Source: Apus apus
Lineage: Eukaryota > Chordata > Aves > Apodiformes > Apodidae
Direction of reading: 5' to 3'
Assembly (NCBI RefSeq): GCF_020740795.1
Contig: NC_067312.1
Span: 64,438,905 to 64,502,904 of the forward strand
DNA length: 64,000 bases
Shown: positions 29,601 through 40,869 of the stretch, piece after piece
Position numbering within the stretch: position 1 is the first letter of the stretch
Layout: each line of letters begins with the position of its first letter
Notes under the pieces: generated by a model
Database searches by the model: none
What the model was told of the DNA's origin: nothing
The model's input: the letters and a program-made list of their open reading frames with translations, nothing else
Translations under genes and position numbers: made by a program

Positions 29601-29860
29601 AGTGAGAGTGATTAACATGTCATGGCCCAAGGAAATGCTCGACTGTTTTATAACCCTTGATCAGATTAAGGTGAAATGACACTCAATGTCTGTATTTGAA
29701 TTAGGCTTAATTAAAACTATAGAAGGAATATGGATCTTAGGCTGCATGATCATAAAGGCTGACATTAAGATCACAAGAGTACAATATATATGTTTAAACT
29801 GCACAACCTGAGACAAGCATTGTGGTTAGGCCTTGCATTACTTAATGATTTTAGGAACAG
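23654..29860. other. Intergenic, no supported gene
   Basis: This region starts with the FUT10 3' untranslated region, whose end I cannot place firmly. I found no exon-like conserved text on either strand. The reading frames of 60-140 codons have no recognisable content. A TTTA microsatellite and T/G-rich strings (26120-26190) are present. Confidence 0.55.
26304..26330. repeat. (TTTA)n microsatellite
   Basis: About seven perfect TTTA units lie in an AT-rich stretch. Confidence 0.9.
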
Positions 29861-30020
29861 AGTGACAGTAGGAGAATAAAAGTTTAGAGAGATAGATAAT
29901 AGAGAATCACCAGTTCTCAATCCAGTGCTGGGCCAGCCAACGGGGGAGGGTTGGTGTCAGTGAGGCTCCCTCCTGAAGCCCAGCATCGCAGCCCCGTTTT
30001 ATAGGCTGAGTTTCCTTGTT

Positions 30021-31559
30021 TCACAAGGATGAGCAAGCATGTTTGTGGTTCTGATGTGCCAGGCCACCAAATCCACACAGTTCAGTAAACTCGGTTGTCC
30101 CTCTCCTCATCCTGGCTGGAGGCAGGGCAACTCTAATATTGAGCATTTGAGGTAGAAGCACCACTCTGGTTGTTGACTGGTACAGCCTTCTTCTTGGAAG
30201 AACCATCTCCTGCCTTTGTTCTGTTTAGGAGCTCTTGTATGCGTATCTGGAGAAAAGCAGTGGGTCTCTTGTCCCAGATTCTCATGTTCCCTTTAAAATA
30301 ACAACTCAAGAGAGACCACAGGTGGTGTCAAAGTGAGTCCCATCTCTCTTGCTGCTGTCTCATAGCAGGATGTCTCCTCTTACTAGCTGCAACACGTGAC
30401 CAGTTGTCTCTAGGGAGATTCTGGGGTTTACCTCCCCATCTGTTCAGCATCTTATTCCTTCTGTCAATCAGTTGTTCAATGGCTGAGGTGTGGAACTGAA
30501 GGGAATCAGAGATCATGTCTCCATACTGTTGAGCTTAGAAAGCCACTTCACACACAGTTGGTCTTGCATCATCATCAAAGCACCCCATGAAGGAGAATAT
30601 CTGGGCATGTGCTGCTGGTACAGCCTGTGCAAACCTCCGGAACATTTGTGTGTCGCACGAAACATCATCAGGATTTGTAAGTCCATCTTTATCATAGATC
30701 ACCTCTTGCACAGCTGTTTCTCTCAAGTATGTGATGGCTTTCTCAAGAGTGGGTGTTCTGCTTCGGCACCATTCAGTGTCAACCTTGTGTGGGCATCTCT
30801 CCCTCACAGCTGAAAGAAGTTGGTCCCACAGGGTGGTAGTTCCCGTCTTACTACCAAGTGCTCTGTCAATACCAGCATCCCTGGCCAGGGATCCCAACTG
30901 CTTGGCTTCTGTCTCATCCACGTTGTAGGTTTCAGCACCACTATCAAAGCATTAGAGCAACCAAGGAAGAATTCCCTCATTGTCAGTGCGAGTGAAGTCC
31001 TTTTTTATGAGATGTAGTTCCTTCATAGAGAAAGGCTGGACAAGGTCATTGTTGTCATCTGATTGAGGAGTGCCTGCTGTTCTATCTGCTTGAGAGTGGC
31101 CTGAGTTTTTTATCTGCTTGAGAAGGGCCTGCTCCTTTATCTGTTTGAGAGGTACCTGCTCCATCACCTGATTTAGAATTGAGCTTCCTCAATTTCAGTC
31201 TCTGTTGTTGCTTGAAGAAACTCTGGATGTCTCAGACAGGAGCGGGCAGAAAAGGAGGAGCGTTTCAACTTTGTTTTGCTCCTGGTCACAGGATTAACTA
31301 GCTTGATTTGAATGGGAGTGGACTTAGTCTTTGCAGAAGCAGCTGTTTTTGTAGCAGCATTAGTGGTGGCATCAGCAGCAGTGGTGGAGGCAGTATCACG
31401 AGTGGTGGCAGCAGTGGTGGTGGCAGCAGCATTGCCTGTGGGGGATTGGTAATGAGTGGAACAACACCTCACCCTACGCATCCACAATACATTATAAACA
31501 TTCAGCAGAAGCATCCCTGCTGCAACAACGCTGTTCAGATCAAGAGCTGGGAGATTCAC
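30021..31559 (-). pseudogene. ERVL-type gag, broken
   Basis: Read on the minus strand, this is the gag region of an avian ERVL-like provirus. A low-complexity Ala/Thr stretch (about 31330-31450) is followed by a block containing PFSMKELHLIKKDF, EAKQLGSLARDAGID and AITYLRETAVQEVIYD, which resembles ERVL capsid. Pieces lie in two frames. The part from 31167 to 30328 is in one frame but is interrupted by stops near 30950 and 30533. The 5' piece and the last piece (30206-30021) are in another frame. No pol follows. The left edge near 30000 is uncertain. The element is inactive. Confidence 0.78.
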
Positions 31560-31837
31560 CTTGAGAGAAAACAGAGAGGTAAAACTGGTCCATTACCAAC
31601 ACAGACCTTTCCATTGACTTTATACTGTATACCGTAACTGTATACACACAGTACCCCCAGAAAGATCAGTGTCAAAAACCCTGTGATCACTAGGCTGGTA
31701 ATTATGTGGTTGATTATGGCTACAGTTCTGTTGACAAACCATAAAACAATCACAAGAGCAGCCGCACAGAGCAGAATGCTCTTGGCTGCACACCACATGT
31801 ACAATTGCATGTTAGGAAAAAGGTCTAGCAGATACAT
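31556..31837 (-). pseudogene. Short membrane-protein reading frame between the 5' LTR and gag of the ERVL element
   Basis: This is an open frame of 93 codons between the LTR leader and gag. It contains two hydrophobic stretches (about residues 19-36 and 45-67), separated by NRTVAIINHI, and a short polar C-terminus. I do not recognise a family. It could be the hydrophobic N-terminus of this ERVL gag, moved to another frame by a frameshift at about 31556, or a separate leader reading frame. Given the broken gag next to it, it is probably not expressed as a functional protein. Confidence 0.4.
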
Positions 31838-32005
31838 TGCAGAAAGTGTCTGTTCAGTTTACAATCCATCATGAAATTCAGCAGAAGTGTTGCCCATTGC
31901 TATCTGAGGGATTCCTCCCACCAGAGATGGAATTTTGAACACTCCCAATTAGTGAGAATTTATAGCCTGGGCTTAAAATAGAGCTCTACATTCGGTGCCA
32001 ATAAA

Positions 32006-32017
32006 TAGTTGTCACCA
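32006..32017 (-). other. Probable primer-binding site of the ERVL element
   Basis: On the minus strand TGGTGACAACTA lies two bases after the LTR end. This is where retroviral primer-binding sites begin, with TGG pairing to the 3' CCA of a tRNA. I did not assign the tRNA. Confidence 0.4.
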
Positions 32018-32019
32018 CT

Positions 32020-32694
32020 TGACTTAGGTTCGACAACAATGCTCTCAATCCCCTCCCACCCAGGTAGGGAAGGAAAGAGAATGAGGAGAGAGACGCTCTG
32101 AATTGAAAACTAAACTACACAGCTTTATTTAAACACTAATGATAAAAGAAAATATGTACAATTATATACATGTGTTCAGAGATGTACAGAAGCCTCTTCC
32201 CTCCTTCCACCTCCAGCAATTCCCACGACATCTCTTGAGCTGTGAACAGTCCCAAAAGTCCCGGAGCTGCTGGAGAGAGCACAGAGTGACAAGGGTCAGG
32301 AGAGCTCAGGTCTAAGGGTTGATGGTGATGGATGGACGGAGTCCTCCCTGGACACTGGCCATGGACAGAAGAGAAGGGAAGAAGAAGCAGGAAGGAAGTT
32401 GTCTTTTGTGATCTCTGACCTTCCTCTGAGCTTAAGTAGATATTTGGAATGGAATATCTCTGGCCAGTTTTGCTCTCTGTCTAATTCAGCCTCTGATGGG
32501 GGGATCATAGATCTTCCGGTAGCGTCTGAGCTGGCAGAGCAAAGATGTGACCTTGGAGTCTTGGCAGTAACATTAACATTCTGGTGTTATCAGTCCACTG
32601 GCTGGAACACTTGCTGCTAGTTAAAAGAGAGCTTACTGAAGGAAAAAAAAAAGTCAGAAGGAAAATCAGCTTCATCCTGGCACAAACCAGGACA
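32020..32694 (-). mobile_element. 5' LTR of the ERVL-type element
   Basis: On the minus strand this block of 675 bases starts TGTCCTGGTTTGTGCC and ends in CA, next to the primer-binding site. It has a TTTATT/AATAAA signal in its 3' third. It has the same architecture as the solo LTR at 5073-5748. The broken gag follows directly downstream. Confidence 0.78.
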
Positions 32695-34111
32695 GATTGA
32701 GCAGCTGGAGGACCTCTGCCTCTCCACCCCTCAATCATTGTCCTTACCTCAATCCTCGTACACACAGGCTGCAGCCCATATGCAGGGCATCAGCATTGTC
32801 TCCGTCCTCTCAGGCAGGCCTTTCGGGATGCAAACAAGAATTTGAGGGATTACAATGGGGGTTTGACACCAATTCCAGCAAGTACCAGTCCTGAGGGCTC
32901 GTCCCTCACACACCCCTGTTCCAGCCATTAGCATGGTGAGAAAGACACTGTACAGATTGTACAGCAAAACTGTGATGAAACCAAGAGACCTGGCAGTCAG
33001 GTTATGGCTACCTAGGAGGAGTCATAGGGTCACTATAGATCCATTATCCCCAGGATCATGTGTGCCTTTTGTAACTATGCCACAAAATAAATTAAACTTT
33101 CAGTGGAGTGTAAATTATTAATGCACTAAAATGTGCTGCTAACAGTTGTTTGCATTCAAAGCTATTACTCATTGTTCCTGACTGATGCATTTGGTTGTTT
33201 GCCATTTTCCCCAACTCAGCAAAAATACATCCTTTCTCTCCATGCCATATATTTTGCACAAAGACCACAGAAACCCAAAAAGATCCATTTCAGGGGTGGA
33301 AGCAGTACACACAAAAAACCCTAATAATTGAAGTAGATTCAAACAATAATCAGGAAAGACCCCTTCATTGCCTGAAAAAGGCTTAATCTTAGAATTAAAA
33401 GGAACATCCTTCTTCTGCTGAGAGGTCACATTTGGACTCTCTGGCCTAATGACTAGAGCCAAAGCCAGAGCTAAAAAATGACCAGGAATGCAGGCAGCAG
33501 GCAGTGGCCACAGGGACATCACCTTGACTGTCAGTGCAGTTTGTCATTGCAGGATGGTACAGCAGAGCTTTGGTCGTTTTTCAACCCGTTTGGTTGAAAA
33601 GCCCTGCTCCAGCTTCAAATGAGTCTCTGCCACAGAGAAGCTGGTCTGAAGTCCTTCTGCTGTTGAAGCACAGGGGACAGGTGTGCAGGACAGTTTTTCT
33701 GGGACTACTGTCACTGGTGAAGGGTTCCTCTCTCTACTCAGCAGTGCTTCTTGATCTCTGGGCTCCACTCTAAATTGGAAGCAAAGGCTTGAAGCATGAT
33801 CTGGAGCATCAAAGGTCCAAAGGATTTGGGCCCTTGCTGTGGCACCCTGTCATTCAGAGACCCCCCTCCCTGCTCCTTGTCAGACTGCTGCCAAAGGCCA
33901 GGCTGTCCAACAGGGCACTTCTTTTGGTGGGATGAGATGGCCACTCACTGGGGAGAGCAGGAAAGAAGATGAAAAGGGGATTTCAGGTGAGGTTGAAGAG
34001 GGGATAGCCTGTAGGGGCAGAGGAGCTATGCCCATGTCCTAAGGGACACTAATTGTCAACCCAGAGCTGTTTTTAGGATGCCCCATGGCATACAGCTTTA
34101 AGACTTTTTTT

Positions 34112-34154
<43 letters not shown>

Positions 34155-36645
34155 TCAGCATCAGCCTGTCCAGAAGGGAAGAAGGCTCTTGAGAGAGGCA
34201 GAGCACCTTTGTGTGCTGGTTCCTCCTGGGCAATGACACTCCCCAGGGACAGCCTTATCAATGTGACAGTCATCAGTGCTTTCAAAGGAAACTGATGTTG
34301 CTTTTCAGTGGTAGGAAATTTGCTACAGGGAAATTTGTCCAGTAACATGGTAACAGAGAGCCAGGCATGAAGGATCCATGAGCCCCTAGATCCTAAATCC
34401 TTATGCATACTGCTAGAGCATTGCAAAGGAACTTACAGTAAGTATAGTGTAATTTAATCCTACTCAGAAGTTTCTGTATATCATCAGAACACTGTAAATG
34501 TTAATTCAGGGTAAGGGCTCTTTAATGAGTCCATGCTGTGGGACCTGGTAGAAGTACCAGTACACAGAAGACTGTAGATAGTTCAAATGCTGGGTAGTGA
34601 CTGCAGAGCCAACTACTTTTGTCAGGCAGGGTTATTAGGTTGCGTCTGTGCTGCCATGAGGCAGCTGTTTCAACATCCCCTCTCCCACTTGTTCAAAGTC
34701 GTGTGCCTGCTACCTGACTCCTGAGCTCTGCTCTAGAGTGAAAAATTAGTTTGTTGGGCAGGAAGCAAGCTCTGAGGGTGCTGGCCAGGACAGAAGGGAG
34801 ATACCCAGAAGTTTTCCATCAAATCAACAGTGATTTGTGTGCTATGGAAAGATCCAAGGCTATAGAGAGTTTTACACATATGGAGAAGGCAGATACAGCT
34901 ACTGTAAAGTGAAGCTAAAGTGTGGTTATGGTTCCTTGTCTCTTCAATCTTGTGGGCAGTGTTTGCCTTTGAAGTCCACTCCAGCATCAGGGGAAAGCAG
35001 CCAGAGGCTTTACTGCACCTGTTCTGTACCTCTTCATGAAATGCTAGCTAAAGGTGCTCGTATCTGATGGAAGAAGCCACTGGAAAGATTTTTCTCCTTT
35101 GCACTGGTGGGGGTGGGGGGGGGGGCAGTGTGTGTGCGTGTGTGTTAAGTTCCTTAGGGCATTTCACCTGTCCCTGGACAAATCTACTGCTAAGATGCCA
35201 GAGACTACCATTGGCAGCAGTTCTTTACAGGCTCTTTGCAGATTCAAGCAGATGTCCTTGCCAGGGACATCTTCTTCGGAAAAGAGGCTAGGTAATTAAA
35301 CACCTGGAATGGAAAAATCTGAATACTCTGCCACTTTGAGACTTCATTTCTGTGGCCTTGAATTTCTCTGTAAAGAGACAAAACATGAAATTTCTTGTTT
35401 TGCTTTGTTGTTGTGGTGGTGTTTTGTTTTTCCCTTACCCCAGATATGCCCATGCTTCACAGGGTAAATAAATGTATTTCCTCAGAGGAAGCTGTTGGCA
35501 GCATGGGGTCAAATCTCAGCCCTTTAACAATGACTTCTCCTTGATCTCTGTCACCTGTGGCTCCGCACAGAAGTGATTGTCACAGCACAACATGGTATCT
35601 TGCAGCAGTTCCCCCTAGATTGTATATGTTGAGTTTATCAAAGGCAGGAGCAGAGGAATGAGGAGCAAGTGCCAAGCTGCTTAATGGAGAGGAAAGAAGA
35701 GGCAGAAATGCGACATTCCAAAAAGGCATGGAAAGCTGGGACCAGGATGATGGGCAATGCTCCCTCGCTTCCCTGGCACTACTTGCTGCTGGGGCACTGG
35801 AAGACCTGACTCACTTAGCTCCCACCTCAAACCCATTGAATCAAGGACATGTCTCACAAGACTGCAGGTCCCTTTGCCTCTCTTTTGCTCCCGGTAGGAG
35901 CAGAGGCTGGTGAAATCTTTGATTTGGTCACTGACACTCCAATTTCAGAAGGGAGGAAGGCCCCAGGCACCATGCTGCAGCAAACAGTGATGTATTGGAG
36001 AAGGGCCACACATCCACTGTTGTCATTCCTCACTGCTGCAGGGTGGGTACAGATGTGTACCTAGGTGTGTGGTACATCCACTGGCTTCAGAAGAGGCTTC
36101 AAGATCTGCCTGGAGATGGGCTGGATGGAAGCTGTAATGTGTGAAGCGTGTCCCGAGTGGATGGGTGGAGGCAGACTAATTTTGGGAGATACAGTCAGTC
36201 CTTTGGTCTGCCACGGGTAGCAGGGGTGACTGCTCTCAGTCCTTACCACATACTCATGCCTCTTCCTCTGCTTTGGTGCTGAAGTAACTGAAGGGTCAGA
36301 GCAGCAGCATGTAGAGAATTTTAGCCAAAGGAGCCTCCCTAAGCTGCCTCCCAGCTGACCATACCTTGATAATGACAATTGATGATGGAATTAAAGGGAG
36401 CTTCCTCAGCAGTCTAGAAGCACCTTAGAATGGGAATTTAGGAAAGGGTAAAAGTTGCTCCTACGAATCTCTAGGGAAGACTGATGTCAGGCCTGGATGG
36501 GAAGCAAGGGCTTAGGCATGGTGGAAACACATCCTTCTACAGCACAAGACTTCTGTATGACAACTCTCAAACACCACAGCTGCTGAAAATCCTACATTGA
36601 AATGAGCAAAGATTGTGTCAAAGTGCACTGTAGATAGAGAGTATG
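32695..36645. other. Intergenic, no supported gene
   Basis: No conserved coding text was found. A poly-T tract and a G-rich/GT stretch at about 35107-35145 are the only simple repeats. Base composition is ordinary and changes abruptly to GC-rich at 36646, the edge of the palindrome arm. Confidence 0.55.
34105..34153. repeat. Poly-T tract
   Basis: Ten T, the bases AC, then 37 uninterrupted T. It may be the poly(A) tail of a retroposed sequence on the minus strand, but I see no recognisable source gene beside it. Confidence 0.9.
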
Positions 36646-37281
36646 TGCAAGATGGTGGTAGTGGCCGGTGCCTGCACCCAGGAGACACCCAGTAGGCAGA
36701 TGGCAGGCTCAGGAGGCAGTCCTTCCCAGCCTCTTGGTGCAAGCAGCATCCCTGTGTGTGGCACACAGTGAGGAAAGGGCAGGAGCTTGCTGTGAAAACA
36801 CACCCCCAAGTCGCGTTTTGGGGAGCCAGGCAGGAATGTGGCCACCACCTCTTCCCTCCCTGCCACGGGCGGCAAGTTCTGAACTCGGCCGGAGCAACAG
36901 GCAGGGGAGGCGAGGGTGGGTGAGGTGACCCCACTGGGCCAATCCCAGCGCTCTGGCCCGTGGTGCTGGCTGGAAAACGGCTCCTCAGAGCGTCCTGCTC
37001 CGCCTGGGGCACTGGCCCAGCTGTGTCCCTGCTGGAGTTGCAGCAAAACCAGCTTCCCCTCCTGCCCGCTCTGTCCTCGGCATCTCCCGCTCCGAGGGTG
37101 TGCGGCTGCCGCAGGATTCCCTGCGGGAGGAGTTGCTGTTGCCACGGCCCTGAGGCTCTGGGAGCTCATGGCAGGGCCCCAGCAGGCGGGTGGCTGCCAC
37201 GCTGTGGGGCGGAGGACAAGCAAAGGCACCAGGGGAAGGGGCAGAAAGCAGCATCCAGAGACTGTGTCAGGGGAAGACAAA

Positions 37282-37287
37282 TTTATT
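37282..37287 (-). terminator. Poly(A) signal of the left RING gene
   Basis: AATAAA on the minus strand, about 970 bases after the stop codon. It is the mirror of the right signal. Confidence 0.6.
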
Positions 37288-37458
37288 TCCCTTGCCTTGA
37301 AGAAGGTGTTGCTGCACCCTCCTTGAAGGGGAGGCCAGGTGGGCAGCAGCAGTTACCCCCAGGGAGGTGCCGGAGCTCGGGCTGCCTGTAAGGTGCGGCT
37401 TCTTGCAGGGCTGGGGACTGTCTAGGGGGCTGTCAGCCCTGCTTTTTGGGGGGCAGCG

Positions 37459-38258
37459 GGGTTCCCTGGGCAAGTAGTCCCTGCTGTGGCTGGGTGTGCC
37501 AGCACCTTCCCTGGCAGCACCTTCCCTGGCTTCTCCTGGGGCTGCTTCTGCTCTGCTGTGAGAGGCACAGATGGAAGATAGCTGGGATCGCCACGCAAGG
37601 TGGCGTCCAACGTGCCTGGTTCCTCCTCAACATCAAAGCTTGCACGGCTGGTGGAGGAGGCCAGGCTGGACTTGGGTGTTTCCCAGCCTGGGATGCTGGG
37701 GTTGGTGCTGGCTGCAGGGCCGTCGTCCTCTTCCCAGGGCTGCTCCTGCTCTTCTGTGAGGGGGCGAGATGGGGGACAGCCAGGATCCTTCTGGAGGGCA
37801 GCCTCCAATGTGCTGGGTTCCTCCTCCACATCGAAGCCTACAGTGCTGCTGAGAGTGGCCAGCATGGAGCAGAGCCTTACCCACCACAGGGGGGTGGGGC
37901 TGGCTGCAGGGCCCTCATCCTCCTCCCAGGGCTGCTCCTGCTCTGCAGTGACAGACACAGATGGGGGACTGTTGGGACCCCCGTGGAGGGTGGCCTCCGG
38001 TGTGCCAGGTTCCTCCTCCACGTCAAGGCTTGAATGGCTGCTTGAAGAAGGTGCTGCTGCAGCTCCGCCAGTGCTAAAGGCAGCATGGCCTCCTCTGGGG
38101 TGGGGAAGAATGAGGTCACCTGGAGACCCTCTTCCTTTTCGGGTGGCATTGGAGTCACCCAGGCGAGCACTCCCTGCCCTGGGCAGAGGAGGCACCTGTG
38201 GCCGCTGCCACCTGGGATCCTGCAGAGCTCCTGGGCAAGGACCGGTGGGCAGCAGGAG
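37459..38258 (-). pseudogene. Decayed second set of C-terminal modules after the left RING gene
   Basis: This is the counterpart of 48116-48915, with the same frameshifted fourth repeat and an acidic array of three units. The basic PCKKPHL module continues to about 37267. Because both copies share the same stop and frameshifts, the decay came before the inverted duplication, or was spread by gene conversion. Confidence 0.55.
37520..38030 (-). repeat. Tandem array of 192-bp units downstream of the left RING gene (three units)
   Basis: Translated on the minus strand, three units of about 64 codons each begin with a DVEEEP motif and contain a (E/A)Q(E/K)QPWE-like segment. They are in the same reading frame as the RING gene but beyond its stop codon. 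They resemble the acidic FDVKEEAGRLDAAL segment inside the RING protein. Confidence 0.8.
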
Positions 38259-39875
38259 TTACCGCCAGGGAGCTGCTGGGGTGCTTTCACGACGCAGCCT
38301 CTTGCAGGGCACAGGACAGTCTGGGCGGCTGGGGGCTCTTCTCTTTAGGGGCCACTGGGCCTTCCCAGGCAACCACTCCATGCTCTGGGCAGAGGAGGCA
38401 CCTGTGGCCGCTGCCACCTGGGATCCTGCAGAGCTGCTGGGGGAGGCTGAGTGGGCAGCAGCAGTTACCCCCAGGGCGGTGCTGCGGCTGGTTCCGTGGC
38501 GCAGCCTCTTGCAGGGCACAGGACAGTCTGGGCGGCTGGGGGCTCTTCTCTTTAGGGGCCACTGGGCCTTCCCAGGCAACCACTCCATGTTCTGGGGAGA
38601 GGAGGCACCTGTGGCCGCTGCCACCTGGGATCCTGCAGAGCTGCTGGGGGAGGCCAGGTGGGCAGCAGCAGTTACCCCCAGGGAGGTGCTGGGGATGGAG
38701 CTCAGGCTGGTTTGAAGGCGCATGCGCTTGCATGGCACGGGACAGTCTGGGAAGCTGGGAGCTCTTCTCTTTGGCAGGCGCCAGGCCTTCCCAGGTGAGC
38801 ACTCCATGCTCCGGGCAGAGGAGGCACCTGTGGCCGCTGCCACCTGGGAGACTGCAGAGCTGCTGGGGGAGGCGGGATGGGCAGCAGCAGTTACCCCCAG
38901 GGAGGTGCCAGAGCTAGGGCTGGCTTCAAGGCACGGCCTCTTGCAAGGCAGGGTGCGGTCTGGGGGGCTGGTAGCCAACCTCTCCGGGGGATGCTGGAGC
39001 CCTCCTTCCAGGTAGTCCCTGCCGTGGATGGGTGTGCAAGGACCTGCTGCCACTGCCTTCCCTGGATCCTCCCAGGGACCCCTGTGGAGGGCAGCATCCA
39101 ACCTGCCAGCTTCCTCCTTGACATCAAACCTTGCAGGGCTGCTGCAGGAGGCCAGGCTGGAGTTGGGCTTCACCTGCCGTGTGGTGCCTGGGCTGGTGGT
39201 GCCTGCTGCAGGGCTGTCAACCTCCTCCCTGGCCTCACAGGTGTCCTGCGTGTCCAGGTGCCGGCGGATGGCTGTGCCGCACAGGCACTCGGCAGCTGTG
39301 CTGAGCTGCAGAAGGAATGGCTGCGTGTGTTCTTGCAGCCCAGTCTGCAGCTTCTCTGCCAACACTGCCACGTCCAGTCCACGGAGGCACAGGAGGCCCA
39401 CAATGATACCCTCCCACGCAGTCACTTTCCAGCACTGGCCCTCAAAGAGCCTCTCGAGCTGCTGCCTCAGCCACAGCTGCAAGGGCCTGATGTTATCTGG
39501 GTGGCTCTGGAAGAAGTCTGCCCACACCTCAGGGGGGAAGCCACCTGCCTGAGCCCTGGGCCCCTGCTCTGCATCCTCCTCCTTCTCACCCTGCTGTTCT
39601 TCACCTGAGGGCTCTGCAAGGCCTGGGATTCCAAGCACAGTTAAATCGTTGTCCAACCGGTTGGAGAACAAGACGAACGTTGTCTCCAACATGCACAGGG
39701 GGCAGTTGCGCTTCTGCTGTACAGAGCGCATGGCACAGCTGAAGCAAAACTGGTGGAGGCACGGGATCAAGTAGGCAGTGTCATTCTGAGGCTTGCAGCA
39801 GATGGGGCAGCTCCATTTGCTCTCTGCGCCCTGCAGGGACCTTGGGAACACGGAGGAAGAGAAGCCGCTCCCCAT
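38259..39875 (-). CDS. RING-finger protein, TOPORS-like (left palindrome copy)
   Basis: The product has 538 residues. Near the N-terminus is a canonical C3HC4 RING: C23-x2-C26-x12-C39-x-H41-x2-C44-x2-C47-x10-C58-x2-C61, with CLHQFCFSC at its centre. This predicts an E3 ubiquitin or SUMO ligase that binds an E2 enzyme. Residues about 115-210 form a helical region (PEVWADFFQSHPDNIRPLQL). After a polar linker come three repeats of about 70 residues (326-398, 399-467, 468-538), each with LGVTAAAH, VAAATGASS and a basic KRRAP...PCKRLR motif that could act in nuclear import. The RING resembles TOPORS most, but I could not search. The ATG at 39875 is the first after a probable acceptor (TTTGCAG). 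The frame is open further upstream only through a TTG codon. The gene is intact and is divergent from its twin. Confidence 0.75.
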   Translation of the reverse strand: MGSGFSSSVFPRSLQGAESKWSCPICCKPQNDTAYLIPCLHQFCFSCAMRSVQQKRNCPLCMLETTFVLFSNRLDNDLTVLGIPGLAEPSGEEQQGEKEEDAEQGPRAQAGGFPPEVWADFFQSHPDNIRPLQLWLRQQLERLFEGQCWKVTAWEGIIVGLLCLRGLDVAVLAEKLQTGLQEHTQPFLLQLSTAAECLCGTAIRRHLDTQDTCEAREEVDSPAAGTTSPGTTRQVKPNSSLASCSSPARFDVKEEAGRLDAALHRGPWEDPGKAVAAGPCTPIHGRDYLEGGLQHPPERLATSPPDRTLPCKRPCLEASPSSGTSLGVTAAAHPASPSSSAVSQVAAATGASSARSMECSPGKAWRLPKRRAPSFPDCPVPCKRMRLQTSLSSIPSTSLGVTAAAHLASPSSSAGSQVAAATGASSPQNMEWLPGKAQWPLKRRAPSRPDCPVPCKRLRHGTSRSTALGVTAAAHSASPSSSAGSQVAAATGASSAQSMEWLPGKAQWPLKRRAPSRPDCPVPCKRLRRESTPAAPWR

Positions 39876-40273
39876 CACTGGCACGGCAGTGGCAGGTTTT
39901 GTGCCCTGCAAACGGGAAAGGCCTCAGCCCCTCGCTCTGCCAGGGGAGGGAGAGCAGGAAGGAAAGGCCAGGCCCCTCGGGAAGGACACTCTCCCAGCTC
40001 TCCGGGCCCCACGGCCGCTCCAGGGGAGATGTTTGCCTCTCGCCTCACTTCTGCTGCTGCAAGGGAGTCCTTGCAGCGCCCGGCTTCCTGAACCAGGCAG
40101 GGTCGGGGAAACACAGGGTTTGGCTCCGGGATGGGCACCCAGAGCTGCCGACGCCGGCAGCTCCCAAAGCACCGCCCAGCACCAGGTGAAGCCTCGCACG
40201 AGCTTCCAGACCTCGCAGGCACGCTCGGTCGGAGTCCAGGCACGAGGCAGACTGAGCCAGGCTGTGCTGGCAC

Positions 40274-40354
40274 CCAAATATAAGCAGTGAGGGCCGTGAG
40301 GTCACAGTCTGTGACACGCTGACGTCACAATCACCCCTTTGTGACGTCAGCTGC
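40274..40354 (-). promoter_or_regulatory. TATA/CRE promoter of the left RING gene
   Basis: This is the mirror image of the right promoter. On the minus strand two perfect CRE palindromes (TGACGTCA, 40342-40349 and 40320-40327) and a CRE-like TGACCTCA stand upstream of a TATA-like TTATATT (40277-40283). The spacing from TATA to the probable noncoding first exon is normal. Confidence 0.65.
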
Positions 40355-40695
40355 CACCTCTCCTGCAGCCGCCCCTGCAGGCGCACAGGCATCAGGAGAG
40401 AGAAGAAAATACTGTTTCATGTTTTCAGCTTCTGCATTTCCCTGCTGCACTAGCTTGGTCCCCCGCACGCATGTCCGTGACCCTGTGTATGAAGTCCCCA
40501 CTCCCAGTGCCTTGCAGAGTTCTCCTGCGAGGGCGAGTGTGGTGGGAGCAGACAGCGGGGAGTGGCAGTGGCTGGATGGTGCCTCCCCCAGCTGGCTGCC
40601 TTGCCCTGTGCAAGGCCAGGATTTGCAGGGAGGACCTGGGTGCTCAGTTGCCAGCCCTGGGAGAGAGACTGCCAACCCTGCGGGCCGTGCCCCCC

Positions 40696-40869
40696 TGTGC
40701 TGGTTTGGTTTGGCGGGATTTTTGGTAGTGGGGGAAGGACCCTGGGGTGGCTCCTGTAAGAAGCTGAGAAGCTCCACCTGCTCCAAAACCAGCCAAGGAG
40801 CCATTTCAGAGGCAAGAGATGCGCCTCTGTGATTGACATAGGAAAGAACTGAGATAAGACCTGAGCCAA
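40696..40869 (+). mobile_element. Truncated LTR end at the inner edge of the left arm
   Basis: The block starts TGTGCTGGTTTGG, the typical start of an avian ERVK-like LTR, and is colinear with the inverted LTR beside the right arm for 174 bases. It stops abruptly at the palindrome boundary, and the following bases are unrelated. Confidence 0.75.

Larger units (their letters stand above)
36646..40869 (-). repeat. Left arm of a large inverted repeat (palindrome)
   Basis: This 4224-bp arm is the reverse complement of 45505-49536. Positions pair so that left plus right equals 86374 on the inner side and 86182 on the outer side. The change comes from one extra 192-bp unit in this arm. Identity is near complete over the gene. 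The outer edge is defined by the last shared bases CTTGCA, and the inner edge by the end of the shared TTGGCTCAGG. Confidence 0.95.

Noticed and set aside
31308..31637. Gly/Ser-repeat frame on the plus strand
   Set aside because: It is antisense to the Ala/Thr-rich part of the ERVL gag.
37600..38715. Long plus-strand frame of 371 codons in the left arm (and its mirror, 47659-48696 minus)
   Set aside because: It is antisense to the RING gene and its 3' modules. It arises from the GC-rich repeats and has no start context or recognisable domain.
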